Source of the DNA: CBDEGR01 sp965237895
GTDB taxonomy: Bacteria; Acidobacteriota; Terriglobia; UBA7540; JAPUME01
DNA: 64,000 nt
Assembly: GCA_965237895.1 (NCBI GenBank)
Contig: CBDEGR010000002.1
Span: 558,001 to 622,000 of the forward strand
Direction of reading: 5' to 3'
The notes beneath the pieces are model-generated. The model worked only from the letters and a program-made list of their open reading frames with translations. It was not told the origin of the DNA and searched no databases. Shown piece after piece: positions 52,578-61,814 of this stretch (positions within the stretch are counted from its first letter, which is position 1; each line of letters begins with the position of its first letter). Both the position numbers and the translations under genes were made by a program.

Positions 52578-53439
52578 GAAGGTCTTGGGTTCGCTGCCGC
52601 GGTGGGCGGCGCGTCTCGTCGGCGACGGGCTGGCGGCTTTGAGTTACGTCTTCTGGCCGCGGCTTCGCCGGGTGGGGATGTTCAATTTAAAGCTGGCGTT
52701 CCCCGAGTGGGACCAGGCCCAGCGGCGGCGCGTACTGCGGGGCTCCTTCCGCAACCTGGGCCGGATGCTCGCCGAATTCGCCCGTTTTCCTTCCCTGACT
52801 CCGGAGAATGTTTCCCAGGTTCTCGTCTATGACGGGTTCGAGCATTTTGCCGAAGCTCACCGGAAGGGCTGCGGAGTTCTCTATCTGACGGCCCATTTCG
52901 GCGGCTGGGAGCTCGGCTCCTTCTGCCATGGCGTGTACGGGTACCCCTGTCATTTCGTGGTCCGCGAGCTGGATAATCCCCTGCTGAACCGGTTGATCCA
53001 TCGCTACCGGGACCACAGCGGCGGCCGAGCCATCGACAAACGCTATTTTGCCCGCGGCATCCTGAAGGCATTAAAAGAGAATCAAGCCGTGGGAATTCTC
53101 TTCGACCAGAATTCGCTGCTCAGCGATGGCGTCTTTGTGAATTTTTTCGGGCATCCGGCTTGTACGAATGCCGGCTTGGCCCGGCTGGCGCTGAAGACCG
53201 GAGCGCCGGTTCTGCTCTCTCTGGTGGTCTGGGATGCGCGGTTGGGGAAATACTGTATTCACTTCGAGCCGGTGGATGTGATTCGCCTTCCCCACCCCGA
53301 CCGGGAGGTGGAGGCCAATACGGCGCTCTTTACGGAAAGGATTGAAAAGTTTATCGGGCGCTACCCGGACCAATGGCTCTGGATGCACCGGCGCTGGAAG
53401 ACTCGGCCGCCCGGCGAGCCTCCCCTTTATCCGTTTTGA
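52540..53439 (+). CDS. LpxL/HtrB-like lipid A acyltransferase
   Basis: The open frame of 299 residues starts at a TTG inside a 26 bp tandem duplication. It has an N-terminal hydrophobic helix, then YLTAHFGGWELGSFCHG with the HxxxxE catalytic motif of lysophospholipid/lipid A acyltransferases, GILFDQNSLLSDGVFVNFFG and YPDQWLWMHRRWKTRPPG, typical of LpxL/HtrB. It adds a secondary acyl chain to lipid A precursors at the inner membrane, which supports an LPS-containing outer membrane. The true N-terminus may have been longer and shifted out of frame by the duplication. Confidence 0.85.
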   Translation: MVGVEFLPAWLVLKVLGSLPRWAARLVGDGLAALSYVFWPRLRRVGMFNLKLAFPEWDQAQRRRVLRGSFRNLGRMLAEFARFPSLTPENVSQVLVYDGFEHFAEAHRKGCGVLYLTAHFGGWELGSFCHGVYGYPCHFVVRELDNPLLNRLIHRYRDHSGGRAIDKRYFARGILKALKENQAVGILFDQNSLLSDGVFVNFFGHPACTNAGLARLALKTGAPVLLSLVVWDARLGKYCIHFEPVDVIRLPHPDREVEANTALFTERIEKFIGRYPDQWLWMHRRWKTRPPGEPPLYPF

Positions 53440-53503
53440 TTTGTGAAGTTCGAGTTTTGCAGTCGGTATGCCCGACCCAACATCTAATTTTTCAGGAGAG
53501 GTT

Positions 53504-53881
53504 ATGAACCGGATTATCCGTACGCCGAAGGCCCCCGTGCCGAAAGCTTCCTACTCGCAGGCGGTCGTCTCGGGGGGATTTGTGTTTGTCTCCGGGCAGG
53601 TTGCAATCCACCCGGAAACGAACGAAATCGAGCACGGAACGCTTCAATCGGAAACCGAACGCATCTTCGGCAACATTCAAACCATTTTGGCCGAAGCCGG
53701 TTGCGGGATGAAGGACGTGGTCCGCGTGGGCGTCTACCTTGCCGACCTCAAGGACTTTGCCGAGATGAATAAGATCTACGCGAAATACTTCCCGGAAAAT
53801 CCCCCGGCCAGGACCACCATTGCAGCCGGACTGCTGGGAGTGAAGATCGAAATCGACTGCATTGCCAAGTTGCCCGACTAA
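53504..53881 (+). CDS. ridA: RidA family enamine/imine deaminase
   Basis: The ATG at 53504 follows CAGGAGAGGTT. The 125 residue product has PVPKASYSQAVVSGGFVFVS, GQVAIHPETNE, NIQTILAEAGCGMKDVVRVG and the signature ARTTIAAGLLGVKIEIDCIA with the conserved Arg. RidA hydrolyses reactive 2-aminoacrylate and related imines formed by PLP enzymes. A PLP-dependent D-threonine aldolase-like gene follows 68 bases later, a sensible partner. An in-frame start 12 codons upstream is less well supported. Confidence 0.92.
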   Translation: MNRIIRTPKAPVPKASYSQAVVSGGFVFVSGQVAIHPETNEIEHGTLQSETERIFGNIQTILAEAGCGMKDVVRVGVYLADLKDFAEMNKIYAKYFPENPPARTTIAAGLLGVKIEIDCIAKLPD

Positions 53882-53949
53882 CCGAAGTTATCCGGCTGGC
53901 CAAGTTACCCGGCCACGGTGCCTGAATCGTCGGGCTGGAAAAGAGTCCC

Positions 53950-55044
53950 ATGCACTTCCGCGAACTCGACACCCCGGCGCTGTTCATCGACCTGGATATT
54001 CTGGAAAAGAATCTCGCCTCGATGACTGCCTACTGCCGTGAGCACTCGCTCGCCCTGCGTCCGCATACGAAAACCCATAAGACTGTGGAGTTGGCAAAGA
54101 TGCAGCTCGAGCACGGTGCCCGAGGGCTGACGGTGGCCAAGCTGGGGGAGGCGGAGGTGATGGCGGCGGCTGGAAGCCGGGACATCCTGATCGCCTACCC
54201 GGTCTTTGGCGAAAAGAAAGCTGTGCGGCTGGCGAAGCTGGCCCAAGAGATTTCGTTGCTGGTGGCGCTGGACTCCGAGCGGACCGCCGAAGAGCTTTCC
54301 CGTGTCCTGGCGCGGGAGGGAAGCGAAATCGGCGTGCTGGTGGATACGGACGTCGGAGCCGGTCGATGCGGTCTGCCGCCGGGAGCGGCTCCGGTGGCTC
54401 TGGCCCGCAAGATCGACCTCCTGCCGGGACTAAAATTCCGCGGTGTGATGGCGTTTTTCGGCAACGTCTGGGGTACGCTGGAAGAGCGCGAGCGCATCCT
54501 CGGTGAAGTAGCCTTCCAGGTGGAGAAAGCGCTGGAGGCTTTTCGGAAGGAGAAAGTACCCGTTGAGATCGTCTCCGGCGGCTCGACGCCCTCGGCTCCC
54601 CTGGCGCATCGGGTGAGCGGGCTTACCGAGATTCGCCCCGGAACCTACGTCTATAACGACCTGAATACTTACCACCAGGGGGCATGCCGGCTGGAGGATT
54701 GCGCGGCGCGCGTGGTGGCCACCGTGGTCTCGACCGCCGTGACGGGACAGATCATCGTCGATGCCGGCTCCAAGACGCTTTCGAGTGAAGCGCTGCGTTC
54801 CGGGCCGAAGTCCGGCTGCGGGCTGGTGATGGAGGCGCCGGAGGCCGAGTTCCATAAAATGAACGAGGAACACGGCTGCGTGAGGTTACCGGACGCGGGG
54901 CCCTCTTTCTGTGTGGGGGATACGGTGACCGTCATACCCAATCACGTCTGCCCGTGCGTCAATATGCACGATGAAGTTTTTTTGGTCCGGAAAGAAGAAG
55001 TCGTGGGCTCCTGGCAAGTCGCGGCGCGGGGAAAGGTCCGTTAG
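53950..55044 (+). CDS. D-threonine aldolase/D-serine dehydratase-like PLP enzyme
   Basis: This 364 residue alanine-racemase-fold protein has LDTPALFIDLDILEKNLASM, RPHTKTHKTVELAKMQ with the PLP-binding Lys (about residue 44), EIVSGGSTPSA, RPGTYVYND and the C-terminal metal site PNHVCPCVNMHD (His and Cys ligands). These match the DSD1/D-threonine aldolase family, which cleaves or dehydrates D-hydroxyamino acids. RidA upstream would remove enamine by-products. The exact activity (aldolase or dehydratase) cannot be decided by eye. Confidence 0.88.
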   Translation: MHFRELDTPALFIDLDILEKNLASMTAYCREHSLALRPHTKTHKTVELAKMQLEHGARGLTVAKLGEAEVMAAAGSRDILIAYPVFGEKKAVRLAKLAQEISLLVALDSERTAEELSRVLAREGSEIGVLVDTDVGAGRCGLPPGAAPVALARKIDLLPGLKFRGVMAFFGNVWGTLEERERILGEVAFQVEKALEAFRKEKVPVEIVSGGSTPSAPLAHRVSGLTEIRPGTYVYNDLNTYHQGACRLEDCAARVVATVVSTAVTGQIIVDAGSKTLSSEALRSGPKSGCGLVMEAPEAEFHKMNEEHGCVRLPDAGPSFCVGDTVTVIPNHVCPCVNMHDEVFLVRKEEVVGSWQVAARGKVR

Positions 55045-55327
55045 CCGGCCCCTCGGTCTTCGTTCCCTATAATGCCGGCGGGGGAAATATCTTTAGTCCT
55101 TTCCCGTGTCGTCCGCGCAGTTCCCTCCGAGGAAGAGGGTGTGGTGATGCTGGGAATCCAGTATCTCCGGTGAGCTTTCGAATTTCCTGATTTCCCTACT
55201 CCAGGTGGACACTCGATCTGAGGCCTGTCTGCGGCTTTCAATTTCTGCGGACGGCAAGGCCCCTCTTGGGTGGGAGTTCAGAGGGAACTCCGATCCGGAC
55301 CAGATGAAAGAATTAGGGAGGTTGAAG

Positions 55328-56392
55328 GTGAAACAATTCGGCAGTACGCTCTTGGCCTTGATCCTTTTTTCCATGCCGGCGGCGGCCGGAACGCTGGTCT
55401 TCAAGAACGGCGACAGGCTGCAGGGGAAACTGATCCGGGTGGAGGGAAAGACCCTGACGTTCGAAAGCGAAATGGTCGGGCGTCTTTCCCTTCCGCTGGG
55501 GAAGGTGGAAAGTTTTGCAGGCGAATCAGACCTCGCCTTGTTGCTCGAGGGCGGTCGGGTGGAGAGAGGGCTGGCCCGGTTTCTTGCGGACGGCAACTGG
55601 GTGGTCGGAGAAGGGGAGAAAACGAAAATGCTTTCTGCCGGGGAGGTTCAAGCGGTCTGGAGCAAGGAGCTTTATGAAAAAATCCGTCCCGAAGAGGGCG
55701 TAAAGCTTTGGCAGAATTGGAAAGGCAACTGGAATTTGGGATACGGGGTCATCCAGGGAACGACGGATGCTTCGAGCGTGACGACAAACCTCTCCGGAAC
55801 GCGGAAGATTCCCGACGCCGCCGGAATCCCCGCGCGCCACCGCATGGGCTACAACTTGAATCTGATTGTGGCTTCCTCAGAAACGCAGGAAGGGATCAAG
55901 ATTACAACGCAGAGGGCATCGACCCATTTCAGGCAGGATTACCTGTTCACCGGGCGCAGCTTTCTGTTCTGGACCGCCGGATTCAATCACAACGAAGCGC
56001 TGGGCCTAAAACTGCGGCAGAGCTACGGCGGTGGGTTCGGCTATGATTGGGTGAAAACCCGGCGGGTGTAATTCAGCCTGCTGGGGGGAGCGACGATCAC
56101 GCGGGAAAATTTCGAACTTCAGCTCAACCGCGCGCAGGGTGAGATCCTGGTGGGGGAAAAATTCCGGCTGAAGATTCTGAAAGGACTGGAGTGGGTCAAC
56201 AAGATCCGCGTATTTCCCAGCCTGTCGGAAACGGGCCAATACCGTTTCGACGCCGGCTCAACTCTCGTCAGCCGCCTGACCAAAACCATTTCTTTCCAAT
56301 TCAGCCTTACCGACGACTACAGCAGTAACCCGCTCAGCAACCGCCAGAAAAACCAATTCACCTTTACCAGCGGCCTGGGATTCCGTTTTTGA
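55328..56392 (+). pseudogene. DUF481-type outer membrane protein interrupted by an in-frame TAA
   Basis: From a GTG at 55328 (GGGAGG 6 bases upstream) the frame has a signal peptide (STLLALILFSMPAAAG), a repeated beta motif (LVFKNGDRLQGKLIRVEGKT), then GNWNLGYGVIQGTTDAS and barrel strands typical of DUF481. At 56069-56071 is a TAA. The same frame continues FSLLGGATITRENFELQLNR to SSNPLSNRQKNQFTFTSGLG and RF, with the Phe-terminated last strand of an outer membrane barrel. One base change restores the gene. The truncated product would lack about four strands. Confidence 0.75.
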
Positions 56393-56571
56393 GGAGACGC
56401 GGGGCCTCTCCCTACCGCCAACCCGGATGAGCCGGTGAGTACCGGACGGAAAAGACCTAAGCCTATTTTCCGAATTCCCTCTTATCAGCCCCGAAAGCAT
56501 AATGAGAAGAGTCCGGGCAGCCGATTAAGTATACTAGAATCGGCATGTCTTTCGGGCCGTGCGGAGGAGAT

Positions 56572-58440
56572 ATGGAAGTTTCTCAGCCTTTACATAAAGG
56601 CCGCTTGGAACAGTTGGACAAGCAACTATGGCTTCTGGCGATTATGGTTATCACCGTTTTGTCTTTGGGCTTGGTTCTTTTCATGTTTCCGACGGCCTTT
56701 ATGGGTAGACCCGCAACGGAGGCGAGCACTCCCGCCGCGCGGCTCGCCCAAGTGCTGGCCGACGATTGGGCGTATACCCTGAAGGAATTTCCCGAATTCG
56801 CCACTTTCGTCGGCGCACCGGGCGAAAATCATCGGTGGACGGATTATTCGCTCGAAGCCATCGAGCGGCGCAAGCAGCGCTCGAAGCAGACCCTGGAGCG
56901 GTTGCGGTCCGTTGACCGGGCGCAGCTCGATGCCCCCGGCCGTCTCAATTATGATCTTTTTGGGAAACAGGTCGAACGGGATATTGAAGGAAACCGTTTC
57001 CCCGGCGAGTGGATGCCCATCACCCAGCTCGGCGGCGTGCAGCAGGATGTGGCGCAGGTCATTGCGTACATGCCGGCTTTTAAAGTGGAGGATTATGAGA
57101 ACATCCTCGCCCGGCTGCGCGGTTCCCCTGCCCTCATCGATCAGAGTATCGAGTTAATGGAGAAAGGGTTGGCCGAAGGCGTTACCCCGCCGCAGATCGC
57201 GCTGCGCAACGTGCCGCAGCAGATTAAAAATCAGATCGTCTCCGATCCGGTCCGGAGCCCTCTTCTGCGGCCTTTTCAACAATTCTCCGACCAGGTAAGC
57301 GAGGCCGACCGCGAGCGGCTTCTTGAGGAGGCGAAGACGGCCTATACCGGCCGAGTGGCTCCCGCCTACCAAAAGTTGCACGACTTTTTTATCGAAGAAT
57401 ATCTTCCTGCATCGCGGGAAACGATTGCCATGTCCGCCCTTCTGAACGGCAAAGCCTGGTATGCGCACCGCGTCCGGTACTACACGACCACCAACCTCTC
57501 CCCCGCGCAGATTCACAAAATCGGTCTCGGGGAGGTGAAGCGCATCCGGGCCGGGATGGAGCGGGTCCGCAAGGAGGCGGGCTTCGAAGGCAGTTGGGAT
57601 GAGTTCAATGAGTATCTGCGCACCGACCCGCAGTTTTTCTACACGGAAAAGAAAGACCTTTTGATCGGATACCGTGACGTCGCCAAGCGGGCCGACGCCG
57701 GGTTGGTCAAGCTTTTCGGCACGCTGCCGCGCCTCCCTTACGCTGTGGTCCCGGTGCCCTCCTATGCGGAAAAGTCGCAGACCACGGCTTATTACCTGCC
57801 GGGTTCGGCGGCGGGCGGGCGTCCGGGACAGTTCTTTGCCAATACCTACAACCTGGAGGCGCGGCCGACCTGGGAGATGGAGGCGCTCACGCTGCACGAG
57901 GCCGTCCCCGGCCACCATCTTCAGATTGCGCTGGCGCAGGAGCTTGAGGGCCTCCCGGAGTTCCGCAAGCATACGCGCTTTACGGCCTTCGTCGAGGGTT
58001 GGGGCCTCTACGCGGAAAGCCTGGGCGAGGAGATGGGTTTTTATGCCGACCCCTATTCGAAATTCGGCCAACTGAACTATGAGATGTGGCGGGCCATCCG
58101 CTTGGTGGTGGATACCGGCATGCACGCGCTCGGCTGGTCGCGGCAGCAGGCGATCGATTTCTTCCGCAATAATACCGGCCGCGCCGAGCATGACATCACC
58201 GTCGAGGTGGACCGCTACATCGTCTGGCCCGGGCAGGCGCTGGCGTATAAGATCGGCGAGTTGAAGATCAAAGAGTTGCGCGCGTTCGCTCGAAAAGAGC
58301 TGGGAGAGAATTTCGATATCCGCGCCTTCCACGATCAGGTGCTCGGCGCCGGCGCCCTGCCGCTCGACCTGCTGGAGAGCCGCATCAAGAACTGGGTGGC
58401 GGAACAGAAGAAAAAAGCTACTGCTTCCCCCACTCCTTAA
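56572..58440 (+). CDS. DUF885 family protein, metallopeptidase-like
   Basis: The ATG at 56572 is preceded by GGAGG. The product is 622 residues with one N-terminal membrane anchor (LLAIMVITVLSLGLVLFMFP). The DUF885 core shows ALTLHEAVPGHHLQIALAQE (HExxxGHH metal-like motif, about residue 450), FVEGWGLYAESLGEEMG, LNYEMWRAIRLVVDTGMHAL and GRAEHDITVEVDRYIVWPGQ, AYKIGELKI. Members are thought to be zinc carboxypeptidase-like enzymes acting on exported peptides; direct evidence is scarce. Confidence 0.85.
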   Translation: MEVSQPLHKGRLEQLDKQLWLLAIMVITVLSLGLVLFMFPTAFMGRPATEASTPAARLAQVLADDWAYTLKEFPEFATFVGAPGENHRWTDYSLEAIERRKQRSKQTLERLRSVDRAQLDAPGRLNYDLFGKQVERDIEGNRFPGEWMPITQLGGVQQDVAQVIAYMPAFKVEDYENILARLRGSPALIDQSIELMEKGLAEGVTPPQIALRNVPQQIKNQIVSDPVRSPLLRPFQQFSDQVSEADRERLLEEAKTAYTGRVAPAYQKLHDFFIEEYLPASRETIAMSALLNGKAWYAHRVRYYTTTNLSPAQIHKIGLGEVKRIRAGMERVRKEAGFEGSWDEFNEYLRTDPQFFYTEKKDLLIGYRDVAKRADAGLVKLFGTLPRLPYAVVPVPSYAEKSQTTAYYLPGSAAGGRPGQFFANTYNLEARPTWEMEALTLHEAVPGHHLQIALAQELEGLPEFRKHTRFTAFVEGWGLYAESLGEEMGFYADPYSKFGQLNYEMWRAIRLVVDTGMHALGWSRQQAIDFFRNNTGRAEHDITVEVDRYIVWPGQALAYKIGELKIKELRAFARKELGENFDIRAFHDQVLGAGALPLDLLESRIKNWVAEQKKKATASPTP

Positions 58441-58563
58441 AGGGGTCACGGAAAAACTCATTTCCGAATCGGGAAGCAACCGTTGAAATTTTAATTCTTA
58501 TGGGTTGGGTCGCGCTCCTCTTGTCTAGCCTGAGGGCCCGACCCGAGGAAGTTTTTAACTCCT

Positions 58564-58632
58564 ATGCGAACCGAAGAGATGATGGGAGTGCTCCTGTTTG
58601 TGGGAACCGTGGGGGCGGTCTATGCGGTGGCG
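58564..58632 (+). pseudogene. Signal-peptide-like 5' fragment cut by an IS6 element
   Basis: An ATG at 58564 opens MRTEEMMGVLLFVGTVGAVY and AVAG, a signal-peptide or anchor pattern, before the IS6 end at 58633. The gene's remainder is not found on the other side of the element. Confidence 0.4.
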
Positions 58633-59462
58633 GGTTCTGGTGCAGATAGGATTGTCGGAGCGATAAGATTCAGGAGTGCGCCGCGGCGATGCGGCCTATG
58701 CTGCCATGACGTGACGCCAGATCACCACGGGATTCGACTGCAAGGTGATCGGAATTGCGAACTGGCGTTTGTGAATCTTCTGCGCCAGCTCGATGCCGAT
58801 AATGACACGTCGCGCATTGTAGAACGTCTTGAATCCCAACATCGAGCGCAATCGCCCTTTCACCCGGCGGTGGTCCTGCTCTACAACGTTGTTCAGGTAT
58901 TGACAGCAACGAATCTTCACCGGGTTCCGCCCCCGGAAGTTGAACTCACCGTTCATTCCCATGTGCCGCAGGGCGCTATGGCTCGGCTGGTGGCCATCCA
59001 GAGTGATGCTGTGTGGCTCCCGATGATGCTTCAGCGCCTTGCGAAAGAAGGCCTTCGCCGCTGCGATGCCACGTGCCCGACTGAGAAAGAACTCCACAGT
59101 GTTGCCCTGTCCGTCCACGGCTCGATACAGGTACATCCACTGGCCCCGCACCTTGATAAACGTTTCATCAACCCGCCAACTCCCACCCACCGGCCGTTCG
59201 AATCGGCTCCAACGCCTTTCGCAGATTTCGGCATAGCGAACGACCCACCGCAAGATTGTGGTGTGCGAAATCGGTAAACCCCGCTCACCTAAAATCGCGA
59301 CCAGGTCCCGGTAACTCAGTTTGAAGCGTAAATACCAGCGAAGGCAGAGAAGTAATGATGTCGTCTTCGAACCAACGTCCAGCAAATAGAGGATTCCGTT
59401 CCGTTTTACGATGCGCCATATCTCATTATCGCCAATCTCCGTTGGCTGTCTGCACCAGAACC
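58633..59462 (-). mobile_element. IS6-family element, about 830 bp
   Basis: The left end reads GGTTCTGGTGCAGATAG and the right end, on the other strand, GGTTCTGGTGCAGACAG: inverted repeats with one mismatch and IS6-like termini. One transposase gene fills the element. The flanks show no 8 base duplication: the left is a signal-peptide fragment, the right an IS1380 tail. Confidence 0.8.
58696..59419 (-). pseudogene. IS6-family transposase with N-terminal frameshift
   Basis: From the ATG at 59419 the frame reads MAHRKTERNPLFAGRWFEDD and IIT, then must shift near 59355 to continue LLLCLRWYLRFKLSYRDLVA. The rest is intact: WRVDETFIKVRGQWMYLYRA (first Asp), ITLDGHQPSHSALRHM (second Asp), NNVVEQDHRRVKGR (Glu). 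One indel disables the start; the larger open frame would otherwise start in foreign sequence. Confidence 0.8.
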
Positions 59463-59464
59463 CG

Positions 59465-59722
59465 TTCCGGTCGAACGAGGTGCGGCTGTGGCTGACCATC
59501 ATTGCCTACAACCTGGGGAACCTCTGGCGGCGGCTGGTATTGCCACAGAGGATCGGGAACTGGTCTTTGACGAGTCTCCAGCAGCGGCTGGTGAAGACGG
59601 GCGGACGGTTGGTGAAACATGCGCGATATTACTGGCTTTTGCTGGCCGAAGGGCACTTGAGCCGGAGGCTGTTCAGCAGCATGCTGCGAACGATCTCGGC
59701 ACTGCCGCTGCCAGACGGCTAG
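59465..59722 (+). pseudogene. IS1380 transposase C-terminal remnant
   Basis: The frame reads NEVRLWLTIIAYNLGNLWRR, LVLPQRIGNWSLTSLQQRLV, KTGGRLVKHARYYWLLLAEG and ends at TAG 59722. This is the standard end of IS1380-family transposases. The first two thirds of the gene are missing, replaced by the IS6 element. Confidence 0.82.
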
Positions 59723-60065
59723 CGACCCAGGAGAGAGGGTAATTTTAGGTGCTCAGAAGTGGTCGGGCCAGATCAGTGTCAGCGGCGAGGCAGGCTGGGC
59801 AGGCGAAACCCGCACAGTGACTCTGAAGAACAGCCAAAATGTGCCCTACTACTACCTCAAAGAGGCCAGAGCTGTTTGCGGTTGACACGACAGGGTAAGA
59901 GGCAAGGTTTTCGGGTGAAGGGGAAGCTCATAATGGAAATTCCAGTTTAATTGAACTTAGGAAAGCTATAGGGCTGCCGGTTAATTCTTAATCTGGGTGG
60001 CTGAAGAAGCTGGTAAAATGTCGGGATGAGAATACCGATACTTCCAAACGGGAGGAGCCAGCGTT
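59723..60065. other. Gap of about 340 bases with one short coding-like fragment
   Basis: Plus strand 59754-59886 encodes KWSGQISVSGEAGWAGETRT and NVPYYYLKEARAVCG before a TGA, resembling the end of a secreted beta-rich protein, without a start. The remainder has no recognised feature except the promoter area of the next gene. Confidence 0.35.
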
Positions 60066-60263
60066 ATGGGTAAACGGCGAGATACCTACAAGTATGACTT
60101 CAAGAAGGGGAATAAAATTGTCCACAGCGGGATTACGGACGACTTGGACCGACGAGAGAAAGAACACCAACAGAAATGGCCCAAGGGGCACATTAAGCAA
60201 GTAGGTAAACGCACGACGGAGGAAGCCGCCAGGGAGTGGGAAAAGAAAAAAGGAGTTTCATAG
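60066..60263 (+). CDS. GIY-YIG-like small protein
   Basis: The 65 residue product has TYKYDFKKGNKIVHSGITDD and LDRREKEHQQKWPKGHIKQV, the order of strands and Arg-containing helix expected for a minimal GIY-YIG nuclease-like domain (YKY...HSG in place of GIY...YIG). GGGAGGAG lies 9 bases before the ATG. The core catalytic Tyr/Gly positions are modified and the domain is short, so activity is doubtful. A 42 residue gene follows on the same strand. Confidence 0.6.
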   Translation: MGKRRDTYKYDFKKGNKIVHSGITDDLDRREKEHQQKWPKGHIKQVGKRTTEEAAREWEKKKGVS

Positions 60264-60310
60264 TGGGGAGGATCGGCAGGTCAATAATTGCCTAGCATCC
60301 GGAGTTCGCT

Positions 60311-60439
60311 GTGAAAATAGATCAAAACACCTCGGAGTTGATTAAAGCATTGAATCATATTGCGGAAGAGATTGCCGGATTGTGCGAAGCGGTAGCGATT
60401 ATTCAGGAGAAGCTCCCGCCTCGACCAGCCTGGGAATAG
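60311..60439 (+). CDS. Short helical protein of 42 residues
   Basis: From a GTG at 60311 with GGAG six bases upstream, the frame encodes VKIDQNTSELIKALNHIAEE and IAGLCEAVAIIQEKL, an amphipathic helix with hydrophobic residues every three to four positions, ending PPRPAWE. It lies 47 bases after the GIY-YIG-like gene. No family is recognised; the regular heptad-like spacing suggests a real peptide. Confidence 0.4.
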   Translation: MKIDQNTSELIKALNHIAEEIAGLCEAVAIIQEKLPPRPAWE

Positions 60440-60480
60440 GATGAATGGGGCTTACCTTGTTTTCTGAGGGCGAGGGCTGG

Positions 60481-61116
60481 TGACCTGCCGGCTTTCTTCG
60501 GACCACCGATTACTGGAGAACAGCGCCAGTCGGCATGGTTAAGTCGCTCTCGTGTTCTTCTTGGTCAGCGTGAGCCGGCATCGCCGGCGAGCGCCCACCG
60601 TCATCCGAGCCAGCACGGAGCTGCGCTTTGAACTCGGCTGGCGTCAGATAGCCAAGGCTCGAGTGCGGTCGCACGTCGTTGTAGTGCCGTCGCCATTGCT
60701 CGATCCCCACCTTCACGTCCACGCGGTTCCGAAACCACTGTAGGCTCAGATACTCGTCGCGGAACTTCCCGTTGAACGATTCGTCGGTCGCATTCTGCCA
60801 CGGCTTCCCCGGCTCGATGAGCGCGGTTTCGATCTGCGCCTGGAGCAGCCACCGGAGAATCGCACCCGCGACAAACTCGGGGCCGTTATCGGACCGGAGG
60901 TAACGTGGGGCTCCGTGGACGCTCACGAGCTGCGTGAGCACCTCGATAACGCGCCCGGACCGAATGCCGCCGGCCACGTCGATCGCGAGTGACTCGCGGG
61001 TCCATTCGTCGACGACGGTGAGGCACTTGAGCGTCTGCCCATTCGCGCAGGTGTCGAACACGAAGTCGTACGCCCAGACGTGATTGACCGCAGTGGCGGG
61101 CACCGGGCGGGGCCGG
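60481..61116 (-). mobile_element. IS-C copy 2, longer remnant of the IS3-family element at 13.8 kb
   Basis: It starts TGACCTGCCGGCTTTCTTCG like copy 1 and is a diverged version of it. Bases 60510-61116 encode the transposase core with NHVWAYDFVFDTCANGQTLK, YLRSDNGPEFVAGAILRW, NATDESFNGKFRDEYLSLQW and PHSSLGYLTPAEF. The N-terminal part, orfA and the second terminal repeat are missing. The sequence switches to unrelated DNA at 61117. Confidence 0.8.
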
Positions 61117-61299
61117 AAATTCGGGGTTGTCAAGGGTTCCGGTGGAGAGAAGGTCACGGTAAGCCTGAGCAATGACGGAGACGGAACCTTGGTCCTGATA
61201 AAGACTGGCAAGGGACTCATGGGTCGGCTCGTCAAGAAGAACTGGTCAACCCCCATCTTCAACGAGATAGTGAAAATGCTTGAGGAGGGAAAAGAATGA
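61117..61299 (+). pseudogene. 3' fragment of an unrecognised gene cut by IS-C
   Basis: The frame from the IS junction encodes KFGVVKGSGGEKVTVSLSND, GDGTLVLIKTGKGLMGRLVK and NIVKMLEEGKE-like ending (NEIVKMLEEGKE). Its TGA at 61299 overlaps the next ATG (ATGA), so it was the upstream gene of an operon with the secreted protein that follows. The IS replaced its 5' part. Confidence 0.5.
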
Positions 61300-61739
61300 A
61301 ACCGAAACTCATTTCTGCCTTCCTGTTGTCATGCCTGTTCCAAGCATCCCTTCTGCACGGCCAGTCCTTCGAGAAGGTTCAATTCATGCTGGGGGGACAA
61401 ACCAAGGGAACCAAAGTCATCCTTGTCCTGAGCGACGATTCGGTTAAGGTTCTCGGAGCTCAGACGGCCCAGGTTCTCAAGGAAATCCCCTACTCGGAGA
61501 TCGAAGCCGCTACCTACTCCCGATCCAAGCACCCCCGCTGGAAGTCAGGGATCGGGGTGGCCTTGTTCGCGGGATTGTTCGCGGCTCCCCTGTTCTTTAT
61601 GAATGGTAAGAAGCACTGGCTCACCTTCCAGTCTGGAAAAGACTCCATCGCTCTGCGGTTGCACAATAAGAACTACCGCATGGTCTTGGCAGCCGTGGAC
61701 AACAAGAAGGGGCTGGAAGTAAAACGAATCATCGAGTAA
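61296..61739 (+). CDS. Exported hypothetical protein with one membrane segment
   Basis: The 147 residue product has a signal peptide (LISAFLLSCLFQASLLHG), then beta-rich sequence KVQFMLGGQTKGTKVILVLS, a hydrophobic segment (GIGVALFAGLFAAPLFFM) and a C-terminal strand pair (HWLTFQSGKDSIALRLHNKN). It is coupled to the preceding truncated frame by an ATGA overlap. No family is recognised with confidence. It may report on or anchor to the membrane. Confidence 0.6.
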   Translation: MKPKLISAFLLSCLFQASLLHGQSFEKVQFMLGGQTKGTKVILVLSDDSVKVLGAQTAQVLKEIPYSEIEAATYSRSKHPRWKSGIGVALFAGLFAAPLFFMNGKKHWLTFQSGKDSIALRLHNKNYRMVLAAVDNKKGLEVKRIIE

Positions 61740-61750
61740 CGATCAACCCC

Positions 61751-61774
61751 CCGGGGCTGCTCCAACAGCCCCGG
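61751..61774 (+). terminator. Hairpin after the exported protein gene
   Basis: CCGGGGCTG and CAGCCCCGG form a 9 bp stem with a 6 base loop 11 bases after the stop. No T tract follows, so termination efficiency is uncertain. Confidence 0.5.
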
Positions 61775-61814
61775 CAGGTCAAATGGGGCGGAGATTTAAA
61801 ACGAACGGAGTACT

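Noticed and set aside
56069..56071. In-frame TAA of the DUF481 gene as recoded codon
   Set aside because: No bacterial recoding of TAA is known; simple mutation or error is more likely.
57154..58479. 441 codon minus-strand frame opposite the DUF885 gene
   Set aside because: Antisense shadow; DUF885 motifs are on the plus strand.
35283..59722. IS1380 fragments at both sides of the housekeeping block as ends of one composite transposon
   Set aside because: The two fragments are only about three-quarters identical by eye and both are truncated, so they come from different elements and cannot have acted as a pair.
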